NCBI GenBank assembly: GCA_046303115.1
Contig: JBKCGZ010000016.1
Coordinates: forward strand, 1 to 14,362
Length of the DNA stretch: 14,362 nucleotides
Direction: 5' to 3'
Source of the DNA: CAINEC01 sp046303115
GTDB lineage: Bacteria > Bacteroidota > Bacteroidia > AKYH767-A > OLB10
Shown: positions 1 through 8,216 of the stretch, in pieces
Layout of the letters: each line of letters opens with the position of its first letter
Numbering within the stretch: position 1 is the first letter of the stretch
The notes under the pieces: model-generated
The model's input: the letters and a program-made list of their open reading frames with translations, nothing else
Databases searched by the model: none
Told to the model about the DNA's origin: nothing
Translations under genes and position numbers: made by a program

Positions 1-371
<371 letters not shown>

Positions 372-423
372 AAATTTTTGTTATCTACACTAAGTAGAAA
401 TGATTTGCTCAGATTTCTTACCA

Positions 424-440
424 TCCCGCCGGTGGCGGGA
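424..440. repeat. GC-rich hairpin in the rRNA leader
   Basis: TCCCGCC (424-430) and GGCGGGA (434-440) form a perfect 7-bp stem around GGT, followed by CAGG. The element stands out from its AT-rich surroundings. It has the same plan as the hairpin at 13768-13786 (TCCCG arm, CGGGAC on the right), which suggests a dispersed repeat rather than a dedicated rRNA leader structure. There is no T tract in either direction, so a terminator is unlikely. Confidence 0.5.
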
Positions 441-578
441 CAGGCTTATTATTTCCTTCCAATCCTTCAAAGAACGTTGTACTTCTGCCAAACTCTGACA
501 GTTTGTGTCAAATTTCGACACTATAATTATTTAAGTAACAATCTGTATGAACTATCCCGTTTCGTTGTTTCGGGGGTG

Positions 579-611
579 CAAAGATAACAACTTTATTTCT
601 ACACTACCAAA
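579..611 (-). promoter_or_regulatory. rRNA promoter P2 (Bacteroidota type)
   Basis: On the minus strand a perfect TAnnTTTG -7 box (TATCTTTG, 586-579) lies 21 bp downstream of TTG (610-608, part of TTTG). The predicted start is near 573, giving a leader of about 200 nt before the mature 16S. The bases after the box (CACCCCCG) resemble those after the second promoter upstream. Confidence 0.7.
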
Positions 612-674
612 TTTATTTCAAACTTTTTTAGAACTTTCTTCACAATCAACTGCGGATATCCGCGAACGGGAGTG

Positions 675-703
675 CAAAAGTAGTTAAGGTTTTGATAACT
701 CAA
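675..703 (-). promoter_or_regulatory. rRNA promoter P1 (upstream, tandem)
   Basis: A perfect -7 box (TACTTTTG, 682-675, minus strand) is preceded by TTG (703-701) with an 18-bp spacer. Predicted initiation is near 668-669, so its transcript would pass through the GCGGATATCCGC palindrome and then through P2. Tandem promoters are a known arrangement for rRNA operons. Here they share the start-region pattern TTTGCACYCCCG. Confidence 0.65.
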
Positions 704-912
704 AATATTTTCAACATTATTTTGCTGAAAACATGTATAGACATTGATTTTAAATGACTTAAGTTTTAATTATCAATTAAACAATTAAAGAATATGCAAC
801 AAGTCATTGATAAAAACTAATTAAATTAGCGATCATTCATACTATTTTAATATAGCGACTTAAACTTATTAAAAAAATCCGATTACTTTGGACCGCAGAA
901 TACTAACAATAT

Positions 913-1827
913 ATGAACTCGATTTTACAAGTTTCCGGATTAAGCAAGGCTTATTCTAATCATAAAGCACTAGACAACTTTACTATTAACATTCCTAAAC
1001 ACTCCGTTTTTGGCTTACTTGGCCCTAACGGAGCTGGGAAAACAACCTTCATCCGCCTTATAACTCAAATAACAAAACCTGACTCAGGAACTATTTTGTT
1101 CAATGATCAGCCTTTAAAGAGTAGTGACATTAACCAAATAGGCTACATGCCGGAAGAACGTGGGCTTTATAAGAAGATGGATGTTGGTGAGCAAGCTGTT
1201 TATTTAGCTCAATTAAAAGGATTGTCAAGAGTTGAAGCTATTCAAAAACTGAAATACTGGTTTGAAAAGTTTGAGATCACCCAGTGGTGGAATAAAAAAA
1301 TTGAAGAACTAAGTAAAGGTATGCAGCAGAAAGTGCAATTTATAGTCACTATTGTTCACGATCCGCTCCTTATTATATTGGATGAACCTTTTTCTGGATT
1401 CGACCCTATCAATGCTGACCTTATTAAAGATGAACTTTTAAATATCCAAAAGAAAGGAACTACTATTATACTATCTACACATAGAATGGAAAGTGTTGAA
1501 GAACTGTGTACAGACATTGCTCTTATTAATAAATCTAAACTTGTTTTATCTGGTGCGATTAAAGATGTTATCAGGAAACATTCAGACAGTACGTATTCTA
1601 TAGAGTATAAAGGCGACAACTTAACGCATGAATTGTCTGAATACAATATAATAAGTGATGATGTTTTTGAAGACAACAGGCGATTATTAGTCAAACTAAA
1701 TGACGATAACCTGAACCCTCTATTATCAGACCTTTTAAGTAAAGTAAAAGTTACCGCCGTTAAAGAAGTTATACCTTCAATGAATGAGATTTTTGTAAGA
1801 ACCGTAAAAAACGACATAAATGAATAA
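913..1827 (+). CDS. ABC transporter ATP-binding protein (NatA-like, DUF4162 tail)
   Basis: This 304-residue protein is the ATPase of an ABC-2 type exporter. Walker A is GPNGAGKT at residues 37-44, the signature is LSKGMQQK at about 133-140, Walker B is LLIILDEP at 152-159 with catalytic Glu158, and the switch His is 190. The Q-loop position reads YMPEERGLY, as in the NatA/YhaQ group, where the usual Gln is absent. The last 90 or so residues after the ATPase core fit the DUF4162 extension of that group. The reading frame overlaps the permease gene by 8 bp, so the two are translationally coupled and surely form one transporter. The substrate cannot be read from the sequence; Na+ export is only the name-giving case of the family. 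Confidence 0.93.
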   Translation: MNSILQVSGLSKAYSNHKALDNFTINIPKHSVFGLLGPNGAGKTTFIRLITQITKPDSGTILFNDQPLKSSDINQIGYMPEERGLYKKMDVGEQAVYLAQLKGLSRVEAIQKLKYWFEKFEITQWWNKKIEELSKGMQQKVQFIVTIVHDPLLIILDEPFSGFDPINADLIKDELLNIQKKGTTIILSTHRMESVEELCTDIALINKSKLVLSGAIKDVIRKHSDSTYSIEYKGDNLTHELSEYNIISDDVFEDNRRLLVKLNDDNLNPLLSDLLSKVKVTAVKEVIPSMNEIFVRTVKNDINE

Positions 1828-3112
1828 GATAAAATTGATAATTGCCAGGGAATACCTCACAAGAGTTAAAAAGAAGTCCTTTATAATAATGACTATTCTG
1901 GGCCCTATCCTATTTGCGCTCATAACTTTGATGCCACTTCTTATTCAAAAGTTTTCAGGAAAAGAAACTAATACTATTCTAATTATCGATGAGGCACCCA
2001 GCATTTTCACCACTCGCCTGGCTAACACAAAAGAAATTCGATTTATAAATGATAGCGTTTCATTAAAAGAAGCAAAACAGAAATTTAGCAACTACAAGGC
2101 TGACGCTATATTATATGTACCTGCCGATTACATTAAAAATGCGCATTTGATTACGTTGATATCTGAAAAGCAATTGGGAATTGAGGTTAAATCGGCTATT
2201 GAAGATGTAATTAATCATGAAATTGAAGGAACCCGAATTAAGTCGCTTGGAATAACAGAAGCCCAAATAGAATCTGTTAAAACAGACATTTCCATTAAAA
2301 CGCAAACACTTTCGGGGAAAGATAACAGCTCAGAACTGATGACCATTGTCGGTTTCTTTACAGGAGGTCTAATCTACTTTTTCATTATTTTTTATGGAAC
2401 ACAAGTAATGCGGGGAGTAATTGAAGAAAAAACTAACCGAATAATTGAGGTTTTAATTAGTTCTGTAAAGCCTTTCGAGCTAATGATGGGTAAGATATTA
2501 GGAATCGCACTAGTTGGTTTAACGCAATTTGCCTTATGGGTAATTCTGACGATTTCAATAACCACAGTGGTTTCGAAGGCATTTTACGACTCGAAATATG
2601 ACTCACAAAAGATTGAGCAACAAATCCAAAAGACTTCCAACGAAAATATCGATGTAGTCAATGAAATGCAGAACAATTTAGCCACCATAAACATTCCGTT
2701 GGTTTTAGGTTGCTTTATTTTCTATTTTATTGGTGGATACCTTTTATATAGTGCATTATTTGCTGCGGTTGGGTCGGCAGTGGATAATGAAACCGATACG
2801 CAACAATTTATTTTACCAATAACAATTCCGCTGATATTCTCTTTTATTGTAGCTCAAAGCGTAATAAGCAATCCAAACAGCGCCCTCGCCTATTGGTGTT
2901 CTTTTATTCCATTTACTTCGCCAGTTGTCATGATGGTGCGTATTGCATTCGGCGTAGTTTGGTATGAATTGGCAATTTCTATGCTTTTGTTAATCGTAGG
3001 CTTTATATTAACTACTTACTTAGCAGGGAGAATTTATCGTATTGGTATTCTAATGTATGGTAAAAAGCCAAGCTATCAAGAAATCAAAAAGTGGATATTC
3101 TATAAAGATTGA
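1820..3112 (+). CDS. ABC-2 type permease (NatB-like)
   Basis: This 430-residue integral membrane protein is the partner of the preceding ATPase. A first membrane helix (about residues 22-42) is followed by a long extracytoplasmic domain (about 45-170) with an internal coiled-coil-like Glu/Lys-rich part. Then come a cluster of helices starting near residue 175 (FFTGGLIYFFIIFYG), a second hydrophilic insert (about 255-290), and four more hydrophobic segments to about residue 410. This layout matches the ABC2_membrane_3 / NatB group. The motif EEKTNRIIEVLISSVKP after the second helix is typical of these permeases. The stop codon shares one base with the ATG of the next gene (TGATG). Confidence 0.92.
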   Translation: MNKIKLIIAREYLTRVKKKSFIIMTILGPILFALITLMPLLIQKFSGKETNTILIIDEAPSIFTTRLANTKEIRFINDSVSLKEAKQKFSNYKADAILYVPADYIKNAHLITLISEKQLGIEVKSAIEDVINHEIEGTRIKSLGITEAQIESVKTDISIKTQTLSGKDNSSELMTIVGFFTGGLIYFFIIFYGTQVMRGVIEEKTNRIIEVLISSVKPFELMMGKILGIALVGLTQFALWVILTISITTVVSKAFYDSKYDSQKIEQQIQKTSNENIDVVNEMQNNLATINIPLVLGCFIFYFIGGYLLYSALFAAVGSAVDNETDTQQFILPITIPLIFSFIVAQSVISNPNSALAYWCSFIPFTSPVVMMVRIAFGVVWYELAISMLLLIVGFILTTYLAGRIYRIGILMYGKKPSYQEIKKWIFYKD

Positions 3113-4041
3113 TGAAGCAAGAAATAGCCGTAATAGACTGCGGAACCAACACTTTTAATTTACTTATTGCCTCCATTAATAATAATGGACTTAAAATACT
3201 CATCAAAAAGAAAAGAGTTGTTAAGCTAGCACAAGATTTCGACAACAAAATAATCTGTGATAAAGCTATAATTCGCGCTGAAAATGCGATGGTTTATTTC
3301 AAACAAATAATAAACGAATCGAAAATCCATCGTAATTCTGTTTATTGCGTAGGCACATCGGCGATTAGAGAAGCAAAAAACCAAAAGGACTTCATCGACA
3401 GAATAAAGACAGCGACCAAAATCAACATTCAACCAATTAGCGGACTTCAAGAAGCGTCATATATTTTTAAAGGAATAATTAAAGAGCAGTTATTTTCTGA
3501 TGAATGTGTATTAATAATGGATATAGGTGGCGGAAGTGTGGAGTTTATCATTTCAAAAAACAAAAAAATCGCGTGGAAGAAAAGCTTTCCAATTGGAGCG
3601 GCAAAAATCCTGAATCGAATACAGCCTAATTTCCCATTCACTCAAAATGATAAAAAATCGACATCTGACTTATTTCAAAATGAATTAATTGAATTAATTA
3701 CTGCAATTGAAAAATTCAGACCCCAACATTTAATCGGTTCTAGCGGATCATTTGACAGCTTAATTTCTATTAGAAATAAAATTACATTAGAAAAAAACAA
3801 ACAACATTTAGACAACCGATTAGCATTAAATGATTTTAGTTTGATTTATGGATCGCTAATTAAAAAAGACTACCCTGCTCTACTTAAAACTCCCGGACTA
3901 TTAAGAATGAGAGCAAAAATGATTGTTCCATCAATTATGCTTATTAAATTTGTCACTCAAAAAATGGGAAAGACCGAAATTATTGTTTCTAAATATTCAT
4001 TAAAGGAAGGACTCGCATATTCAATACTAACTAAAAAGTAA
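3112..4041 (+). CDS. Ppx/GppA family phosphatase, single-domain form
   Basis: The 309-residue protein has the actin/Hsp70-like fold signature of exopolyphosphatase and pppGpp phosphohydrolase. The first phosphate loop is DCGTNTFNLL (about residues 9-18) and the second is MDIGGGSVEF (136-145). Between them are GTSAIREA (81-88) and SGLQEA (110-115), the latter standing where many family members have SGxEEA; Glu114 is kept. The C-terminal HD-like domain of the long E. coli enzymes is absent, as in many Bacteroidota homologues. I chose the ATG that overlaps the permease stop by one base; a TTG one codon upstream is also open. It is the third gene of a tightly packed operon. The family acts on polyphosphate and/or (p)ppGpp, and which applies here is undecided. 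Confidence 0.88.
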   Translation: MKQEIAVIDCGTNTFNLLIASINNNGLKILIKKKRVVKLAQDFDNKIICDKAIIRAENAMVYFKQIINESKIHRNSVYCVGTSAIREAKNQKDFIDRIKTATKINIQPISGLQEASYIFKGIIKEQLFSDECVLIMDIGGGSVEFIISKNKKIAWKKSFPIGAAKILNRIQPNFPFTQNDKKSTSDLFQNELIELITAIEKFRPQHLIGSSGSFDSLISIRNKITLEKNKQHLDNRLALNDFSLIYGSLIKKDYPALLKTPGLLRMRAKMIVPSIMLIKFVTQKMGKTEIIVSKYSLKEGLAYSILTKK

Positions 4042-4042
4042 T

Positions 4043-4417
4043 ATGGCTAAGATTTTAATTATAGACGACGAAAGAAGCATCCGAAATAGCTTGCGTGAAA
4101 TTCTTGAATATGAAGGTTATGAAGTTAAAGACGCTGCAGATGGTGTTGAAGGATTTAAAATAGCATCCGAAGAAAAATTTGATATTATATTATCTGATAT
4201 CAAAATGCCAAAAATGGATGGCCTTGAACTTCTTGAAAAATTGAAAGAAGCTGGTGTTGACAGTCAGATAATTATGATTTCAGGACACGGAACAATTGAA
4301 ACGGCTGTAGAAGCAATTAGAAATGGAGCGTTTGATTTTATTGCCAAACCATTGGATTTAAATCGTGTTTTGATCACCTTAAAAAATGCCCTTACCAATT
4401 CTACTTTATTAAAATAA
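4043..4417 (+). CDS. Response regulator receiver domain (N-terminal half of the split regulator)
   Basis: The 124 residues make a complete CheY-like receiver domain: acidic pair D8-D9, phosphoacceptor D52 (SDIKMPKMDG), Ser80 in MISGHG, and Lys102 in the AKPLDL motif. As a free product it would be a stand-alone receiver lacking an output domain, ending just after the last helix. The ancestral codon at the stop was probably one base away (GAA, AAA or CAA). The cognate histidine kinase is not in this window. Confidence 0.85.
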   Translation: MAKILIIDDERSIRNSLREILEYEGYEVKDAADGVEGFKIASEEKFDIILSDIKMPKMDGLELLEKLKEAGVDSQIIMISGHGTIETAVEAIRNGAFDFIAKPLDLNRVLITLKNALTNSTLLK

Positions 4418-4495
4418 ACGACTATTCTTAAAAAGAAAGTTCTTAGAAGTAATGAAATAGTTGGCGAATCTGATGCGATTAATAACATTAAGTCG

Positions 4496-5200
4496 TTGAT
4501 TGAAAAAGTAGCACCAACCGATGCTCGTGTACTTATCACTGGCGAAAACGGAACTGGGAAAGAATTGGTTGCTCGTATGATTCATGATTTGAGTCCACGA
4601 AATGTTAAACCAATTGTAGAGGTTAATTGTGCTGCCATTCCTTCTGAACTTATTGAAAGTGAATTATTCGGACATGAAAAAGGTGCTTTTACTTCAGCAA
4701 TCAAACAACGAATTGGGAAATTTGAGCAAGCACATGAGGGAACTTTATTTTTAGATGAGATTGGCGATATGAGTCCATCGACGCAAGCGAAAGTTTTAAG
4801 AGCATTGCAAGAAAATAAAATTACTCGTGTAGGAGGCGAAAAAGAAATTTCTGTCAATGTTAGAGTCATTGCAGCTACTAATAAAAATCTTCAAGAGGAG
4901 ATTGTAAAAGGAAATTTCCGCGAAGATTTATACCATCGATTAAGTGTAATCTTAATAAAGGTACCAACACTTAATGATCGTGCGAGCGATATTCCGTTAA
5001 TTGCAGAACATTTTATGAAAGTAATCTGCGCTGAACATCGTATTCAGGTTAAGACATTTTCGAAGGATGCACTTGCTGCCCTTAAAGCTGTAAAATGGAC
5101 AGGCAACATTCGTGAATTACGAAATGTAATTGAACGCTTGATTATTTTATGCGGAAATGAAATTACTGAGCAGGATGTGAAAATATTCGCATCAAAATAA
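4496..5200 (+). CDS. Sigma-54 interaction AAA+ domain (C-terminal half of the split regulator)
   Basis: This half carries all the ATPase motifs: Walker A GENGTGKE (residues 16-23 from the TTG), the sigma-54 contact loop as GAFTSA (63-68) instead of GAFTGA, Walker B TLFLDEIGD (83-91), sensor I in AATNKNL, the Arg-finger region FREDLYHRL, and sensor II in GNIRELRN. It ends about 20 residues after sensor II, so there is no Fis-type helix-turn-helix. The only usable in-frame start upstream of Walker A is this TTG; the first ATG (4577) falls after it. If translation restarts here, the ATPase core is complete but lacks receiver control. Confidence 0.65.
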   Translation: MIEKVAPTDARVLITGENGTGKELVARMIHDLSPRNVKPIVEVNCAAIPSELIESELFGHEKGAFTSAIKQRIGKFEQAHEGTLFLDEIGDMSPSTQAKVLRALQENKITRVGGEKEISVNVRVIAATNKNLQEEIVKGNFREDLYHRLSVILIKVPTLNDRASDIPLIAEHFMKVICAEHRIQVKTFSKDALAALKAVKWTGNIRELRNVIERLIILCGNEITEQDVKIFASK

Positions 5201-5201
5201 T

Positions 5202-5528
5202 TTATTCCTTTTTCTTACAGCAAGCATTTAGCTTTTCATACGCTTTAGAATCAGCAGGAATAGAATCTGCATTATATCCAAGCTTTGAAATTGCAATTTG
5301 AATATTCTTCAAGTTTGTTTTTGTCTCGTCATATTTGACAGTAACAACATGCGTTTTTTCATCAAAGGCTACTTTTTTCACTCCTTTTTCAAAGCGAATA
5401 TTCTTTTCGATGGTTTCCTTGCAGTGCTCACACTGACCACTAGTAGTAATTTTTGATTCGATTATTTGAGCTTTTGCTGCTGTTATTGATAATAGTATCA
5501 AGGTAAAAAGACTGATTATTTTTTTCAT
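5202..5528 (-). CDS. Secreted heavy-metal-associated (HMA) domain protein
   Basis: The 108-residue protein begins with a clear signal peptide (MKKIISLFTLILLSITAAKAQ), so it acts in the periplasm or at the surface. The mature part is a single ferredoxin-like HMA domain with a metal-binding CEHC motif (Cys33, Cys36) in the usual first loop, as in copper chaperones of the CopZ/MerP fold. A second Cys pair (103-104) near the Lys-rich C-terminus is unusual and could extend the metal site. It starts 8 bases after the receptor gene and is the last gene of the operon. Its stop is one base from the stop of the convergent regulator gene. A soft metal such as copper is the likely ligand, but the sequence cannot fix it. 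Confidence 0.88.
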   Translation of the reverse strand: MKKIISLFTLILLSITAAKAQIIESKITTSGQCEHCKETIEKNIRFEKGVKKVAFDEKTHVVTVKYDETKTNLKNIQIAISKLGYNADSIPADSKAYEKLNACCKKKE

Positions 5529-5536
5529 AAATATTT

Positions 5537-7780
5537 TTATTTTTCAATTTTCATTCTAAATCCAACATACGCCTTGGCTCCCATAACGGGTCCGTATATA
5601 CGCGTAGCATCGAATTCATTACTAAATGGATTATTTGCTGAGACAATTGGATTATCCTGCATTGTGTTTAATAAATTCTCTCCACCAACATATAACTCCC
5701 ATTTTCTAAATTGCTTGGTAATTTGTGCTTGCAATAAAAAAATGGAAGGAGATTTTTCAATATTTATTTCATTACTTATTATACCTGTTTTAGATGGAAG
5801 CAATTTAGCACTTTCCCATTGCAAGGTAGCATCAAAACGCCAGATTTCATTATCTGTTGTATAACCAATATTGCCAAGCAATTTATAAGGAGCCACCAAT
5901 GGCTTTTGAACTTGCTTTATTGCGAGGTAGTCGCTTATTACATAATCATATTTCCCTGCTAATTTAAACTCTACATTATTATTCAAAACATTGGAGATGG
6001 TAATTTGAGAACTTAACGCACTCGATTCACCTCGTAAATTGTAATAATAAATAGCTTCGTTTGATGAATACTGATCAGCAACAATTTGATTTAAAAAATA
6101 AGTGTAATAAACATCAGTAGCAATCGTATATCGGCCGTTGCTATGCTCTTTTTTCAGTGTATAATTAAACCCACCGTTCCATGCATTTTCCATGTTTAAT
6201 TTCTCCAGTAGAATTAACTGCTTGCTATTCAACATAACACTTAAGTTATCTGTTAAATAATTAGGTGAACGTCGTCCCTCACCTACTGAAAACCTTACAA
6301 CCGATTGCTCATTAACGTTGTAACGAATATTTAATCGAGGGGTAATAAAGAAACCAAAGAGCGAATGATGATCAGCTCGAACTCCTGCGATTAGTCCGAA
6401 GTTTTCTTTAGCCGATTCATAAGAATACTCAGCGTAAGCGCCAGGGACATTTTCAGTGCGATTATTTTCAATTCCATCGATCTGTTGATTCCAGATATCC
6501 GTTTTATAATCGAGGCCTATTTTATACTTATGCTGTGTGATACCTATTATATTAAGGTAGCTCAAATTAAAATAACCAGAATATTGATTTGCATTGAGAA
6601 TTCTTTTTCCAAAATAAGATTGATGATTATGGATGGTATTACTTACTTGAATTCCGATTGTTTTCCATGGCTTCTCAGGAAACATCCATCCTGATTTAAT
6701 AATCCCTTCTATCCTATTTGTTTTAACTTGAAATCCGTAATGATTAAAAGTTTGCAAGTCGGTTGTTTCATCAAAAGCTTTTTGTCCTCCACTACGAATT
6801 TCACTTAGTGCTTTCAATATTATCTGTCCTTCAAACTTATTTCCTTTTCTGAAATCGAGATGATTGTACACATTAAATAATTGCAGCTTAGGCTGATCAA
6901 TAAATCCATCATCATTTCTATCGGGTGCGGCTAGCCGAAAACTCGAATGTGCCATCAAAATATATTTCAGATTTTCCGATATAGGAATATCCGCAATTAC
7001 ATTTAATTCATTACGACCTTCTGTATCTGAAAATCCGTTTAAGAATAACGACTTTTCGCAAGAAGGTTTTTTGAACGATAAATTTATTTGTCCTGTGATA
7101 GCTTCATAACCATTAGCAACCGAACCAGCTCCTTTAGAAATTTGAATGGACTCCAGCCAAGGACCAGGAACATAATTTAATCCGAACGGAACGGCTAGTC
7201 CTCGTAAAGTGGGAACCACATCTCCCAACATTTGCGTGTACAATCCAGATAAACCTAAAAGTTGAATTTCTTTTACGCCTGTAACAGCATCACCATAGTT
7301 AACATCAACAGATGGATTGGTTTCAAAACTTTCAGAAAGATTACAACAAGCTGCTTTTAAAAGTTCGCCTTCATTTAAAACTTCTGCTCCACGCGTTTTC
7401 ATTAACGACATTTCGGTTGCGTCTCGTTTTTTAACAATATCTACCTCTGACAGATTAACTGTTCCGAAATTAAAAGGAACATAAAAATTACAAGTGGTTT
7501 GGTTTTTCAAATGAATAGAGATTAACAAATCTTTATTCGTTGAGACGAACAATTTGTAATCTAAAGATGGATCAAACTGAAATTGAAATTTCCCATTTTG
7601 ATCAGTTTGAAATTCACCTTCTGTATTTTGACCATTCACCAATATCACGAATGCGTAAGAAAATGGCAGCGTATCGTTAGATGCATTCACCATATAAAGG
7701 GTGGCATCACAAGTTTTTATTTGTCCGAAGGATAGCAAAGGCAAACATCCGGAGAGTATTATAAGGAGTATTTTTTTCAT
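5537..7780 (-). CDS. TonB-dependent outer membrane receptor
   Basis: The 747-residue protein has a signal peptide (ending near SFGQ, residue 20), a carboxypeptidase-regulatory-like beta domain (about 25-110), a plug (about 125-240) and a 22-strand-type barrel to the end. Plug motifs include VKEIQLLGLSGLYTQ and the region ISKGAGSVANGYEAITGQINL, which is typical of the last plug strands. A Cys pair sits in AACCNLSESF (Cys145-146), and further Cys are at 24 and 97. I start at the ATG at 7780 because MKKILLIIL makes a normal signal peptide; a TTG three codons upstream is the only alternative. It lies between a Cys-rich small protein and an HMA protein, which points to metal or metal-complex import and not to glycan uptake. 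No SusD partner is present. Confidence 0.92.
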   Translation of the reverse strand: MKKILLIILSGCLPLLSFGQIKTCDATLYMVNASNDTLPFSYAFVILVNGQNTEGEFQTDQNGKFQFQFDPSLDYKLFVSTNKDLLISIHLKNQTTCNFYVPFNFGTVNLSEVDIVKKRDATEMSLMKTRGAEVLNEGELLKAACCNLSESFETNPSVDVNYGDAVTGVKEIQLLGLSGLYTQMLGDVVPTLRGLAVPFGLNYVPGPWLESIQISKGAGSVANGYEAITGQINLSFKKPSCEKSLFLNGFSDTEGRNELNVIADIPISENLKYILMAHSSFRLAAPDRNDDGFIDQPKLQLFNVYNHLDFRKGNKFEGQIILKALSEIRSGGQKAFDETTDLQTFNHYGFQVKTNRIEGIIKSGWMFPEKPWKTIGIQVSNTIHNHQSYFGKRILNANQYSGYFNLSYLNIIGITQHKYKIGLDYKTDIWNQQIDGIENNRTENVPGAYAEYSYESAKENFGLIAGVRADHHSLFGFFITPRLNIRYNVNEQSVVRFSVGEGRRSPNYLTDNLSVMLNSKQLILLEKLNMENAWNGGFNYTLKKEHSNGRYTIATDVYYTYFLNQIVADQYSSNEAIYYYNLRGESSALSSQITISNVLNNNVEFKLAGKYDYVISDYLAIKQVQKPLVAPYKLLGNIGYTTDNEIWRFDATLQWESAKLLPSKTGIISNEINIEKSPSIFLLQAQITKQFRKWELYVGGENLLNTMQDNPIVSANNPFSNEFDATRIYGPVMGAKAYVGFRMKIEK

Positions 7781-7822
7781 AATTAGCAATAAGATTTAAA
7801 GAAACAATTATAAAATTGAATC

Positions 7823-8212
7823 TTATATTCTCATTGCCAACATGCGCTTAAATTGACCCTGAATGATGGGTATATCAGGTGGTGGATAAATAGTATTATT
7901 AAAAGATACTATTTCCGAACAAAACCGGGTTTCAATCACAGAAAATTCGTATTGAAAGCAATCTGAAAAACTAAAGTTTTGCTTGGCATCAATGAAGTAA
8001 AGAGGGATGCCAACGTAACTTGTCAGCGTTTTACAACAATCGGCGGATTTGCTTTCCATCTGAGAAGAAGTACTACTCTCACAACAACAAGAATCAGCCA
8101 CTTCATTTTCAGTGGAATCAAGGCAAGTATGCAACGAAACAAGTCCGCCAGCTATACCCCATAAGATAAGGCATAGTAGAAATAATCTTCTAAAACGTTG
8201 CGTTCGTGACAT
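7823..8212 (-). CDS. Cys-rich membrane-anchored protein, HYC_CC_PP-like
   Basis: The 129-residue protein has one N-terminal hydrophobic segment (about 9-26), followed by HTC (28-30), CCC (42-44), CC (59-60) and a PPP motif (110-112). That order matches the Bacteroidota family I remember as HYC_CC_PP, with HTC in place of HYC; this is from memory and not checked. Its function is unknown. The Cys clusters and its place as first gene of an operon with a receptor and an HMA protein suggest metal binding or sensing in the envelope. I chose the ATG at 8212 over the one at 8251, because a perfect -7 box lies at 8224-8217, between the two. Confidence 0.75.
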   Translation of the reverse strand: MSRTQRFRRLFLLCLILWGIAGGLVSLHTCLDSTENEVADSCCCESSTSSQMESKSADCCKTLTSYVGIPLYFIDAKQNFSFSDCFQYEFSVIETRFCSEIVSFNNTIYPPPDIPIIQGQFKRMLAMRI

Positions 8213-8216
8213 GCTG

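Larger units (their letters stand above)
372..912. other. rRNA leader and divergent promoter region (no gene)
   Basis: This stretch has no credible coding sequence. Its left part is the transcribed leader of the 16S gene, which contains a GC-rich hairpin (424-440) and a weaker one (CAAACT at 489-494 pairing with AGTTTG at 500-505). Two rRNA promoters follow on the minus strand. A perfect 12-bp palindrome, GCGGATATCCGC, lies at 652-663, just inside the start of the upstream promoter's transcript. The right part (about 700-900) is very AT-rich and must hold the promoter of the ABC operon. The only candidate I see is a weak -7-like TTACTTTG at 883-890, with no clear TTG upstream. Confidence 0.7.
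4043..5200 (+). pseudogene. NtrC-type response regulator gene interrupted by one in-frame TAA
   Basis: Read through, this is a single frame of 385 codons plus the final stop: a receiver domain, a linker, and a sigma-54-interaction AAA+ domain. Codon 125 (4415-4417) is TAA. The codons after it continue in the same frame with a well-conserved linker (KKKVLRSNEIVGESDAI), so the break is a base substitution and not a frameshift. No other stop or shift occurs in the 780 bases after it, so the change is recent, a sequencing error, or tolerated because both halves are made separately. The gene starts two bases after the phosphatase gene. The two halves are described separately. Confidence 0.7.

Noticed and set aside
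652..663. Palindrome as an intrinsic terminator
   Set aside because: No T run follows on either strand, and it lies just downstream of a promoter.
4415..4417. Reassigned stop codon (TAA read as an amino acid genome-wide)
   Set aside because: The ABC ATPase, phosphatase and citrate synthase genes all end at TAA at normal family lengths, and TGA and TAG also act as stops, so the standard code holds.
4400..4500. Frameshift as the cause of the split regulator
   Set aside because: Both halves are in the same frame and the linker is readable straight through the stop.
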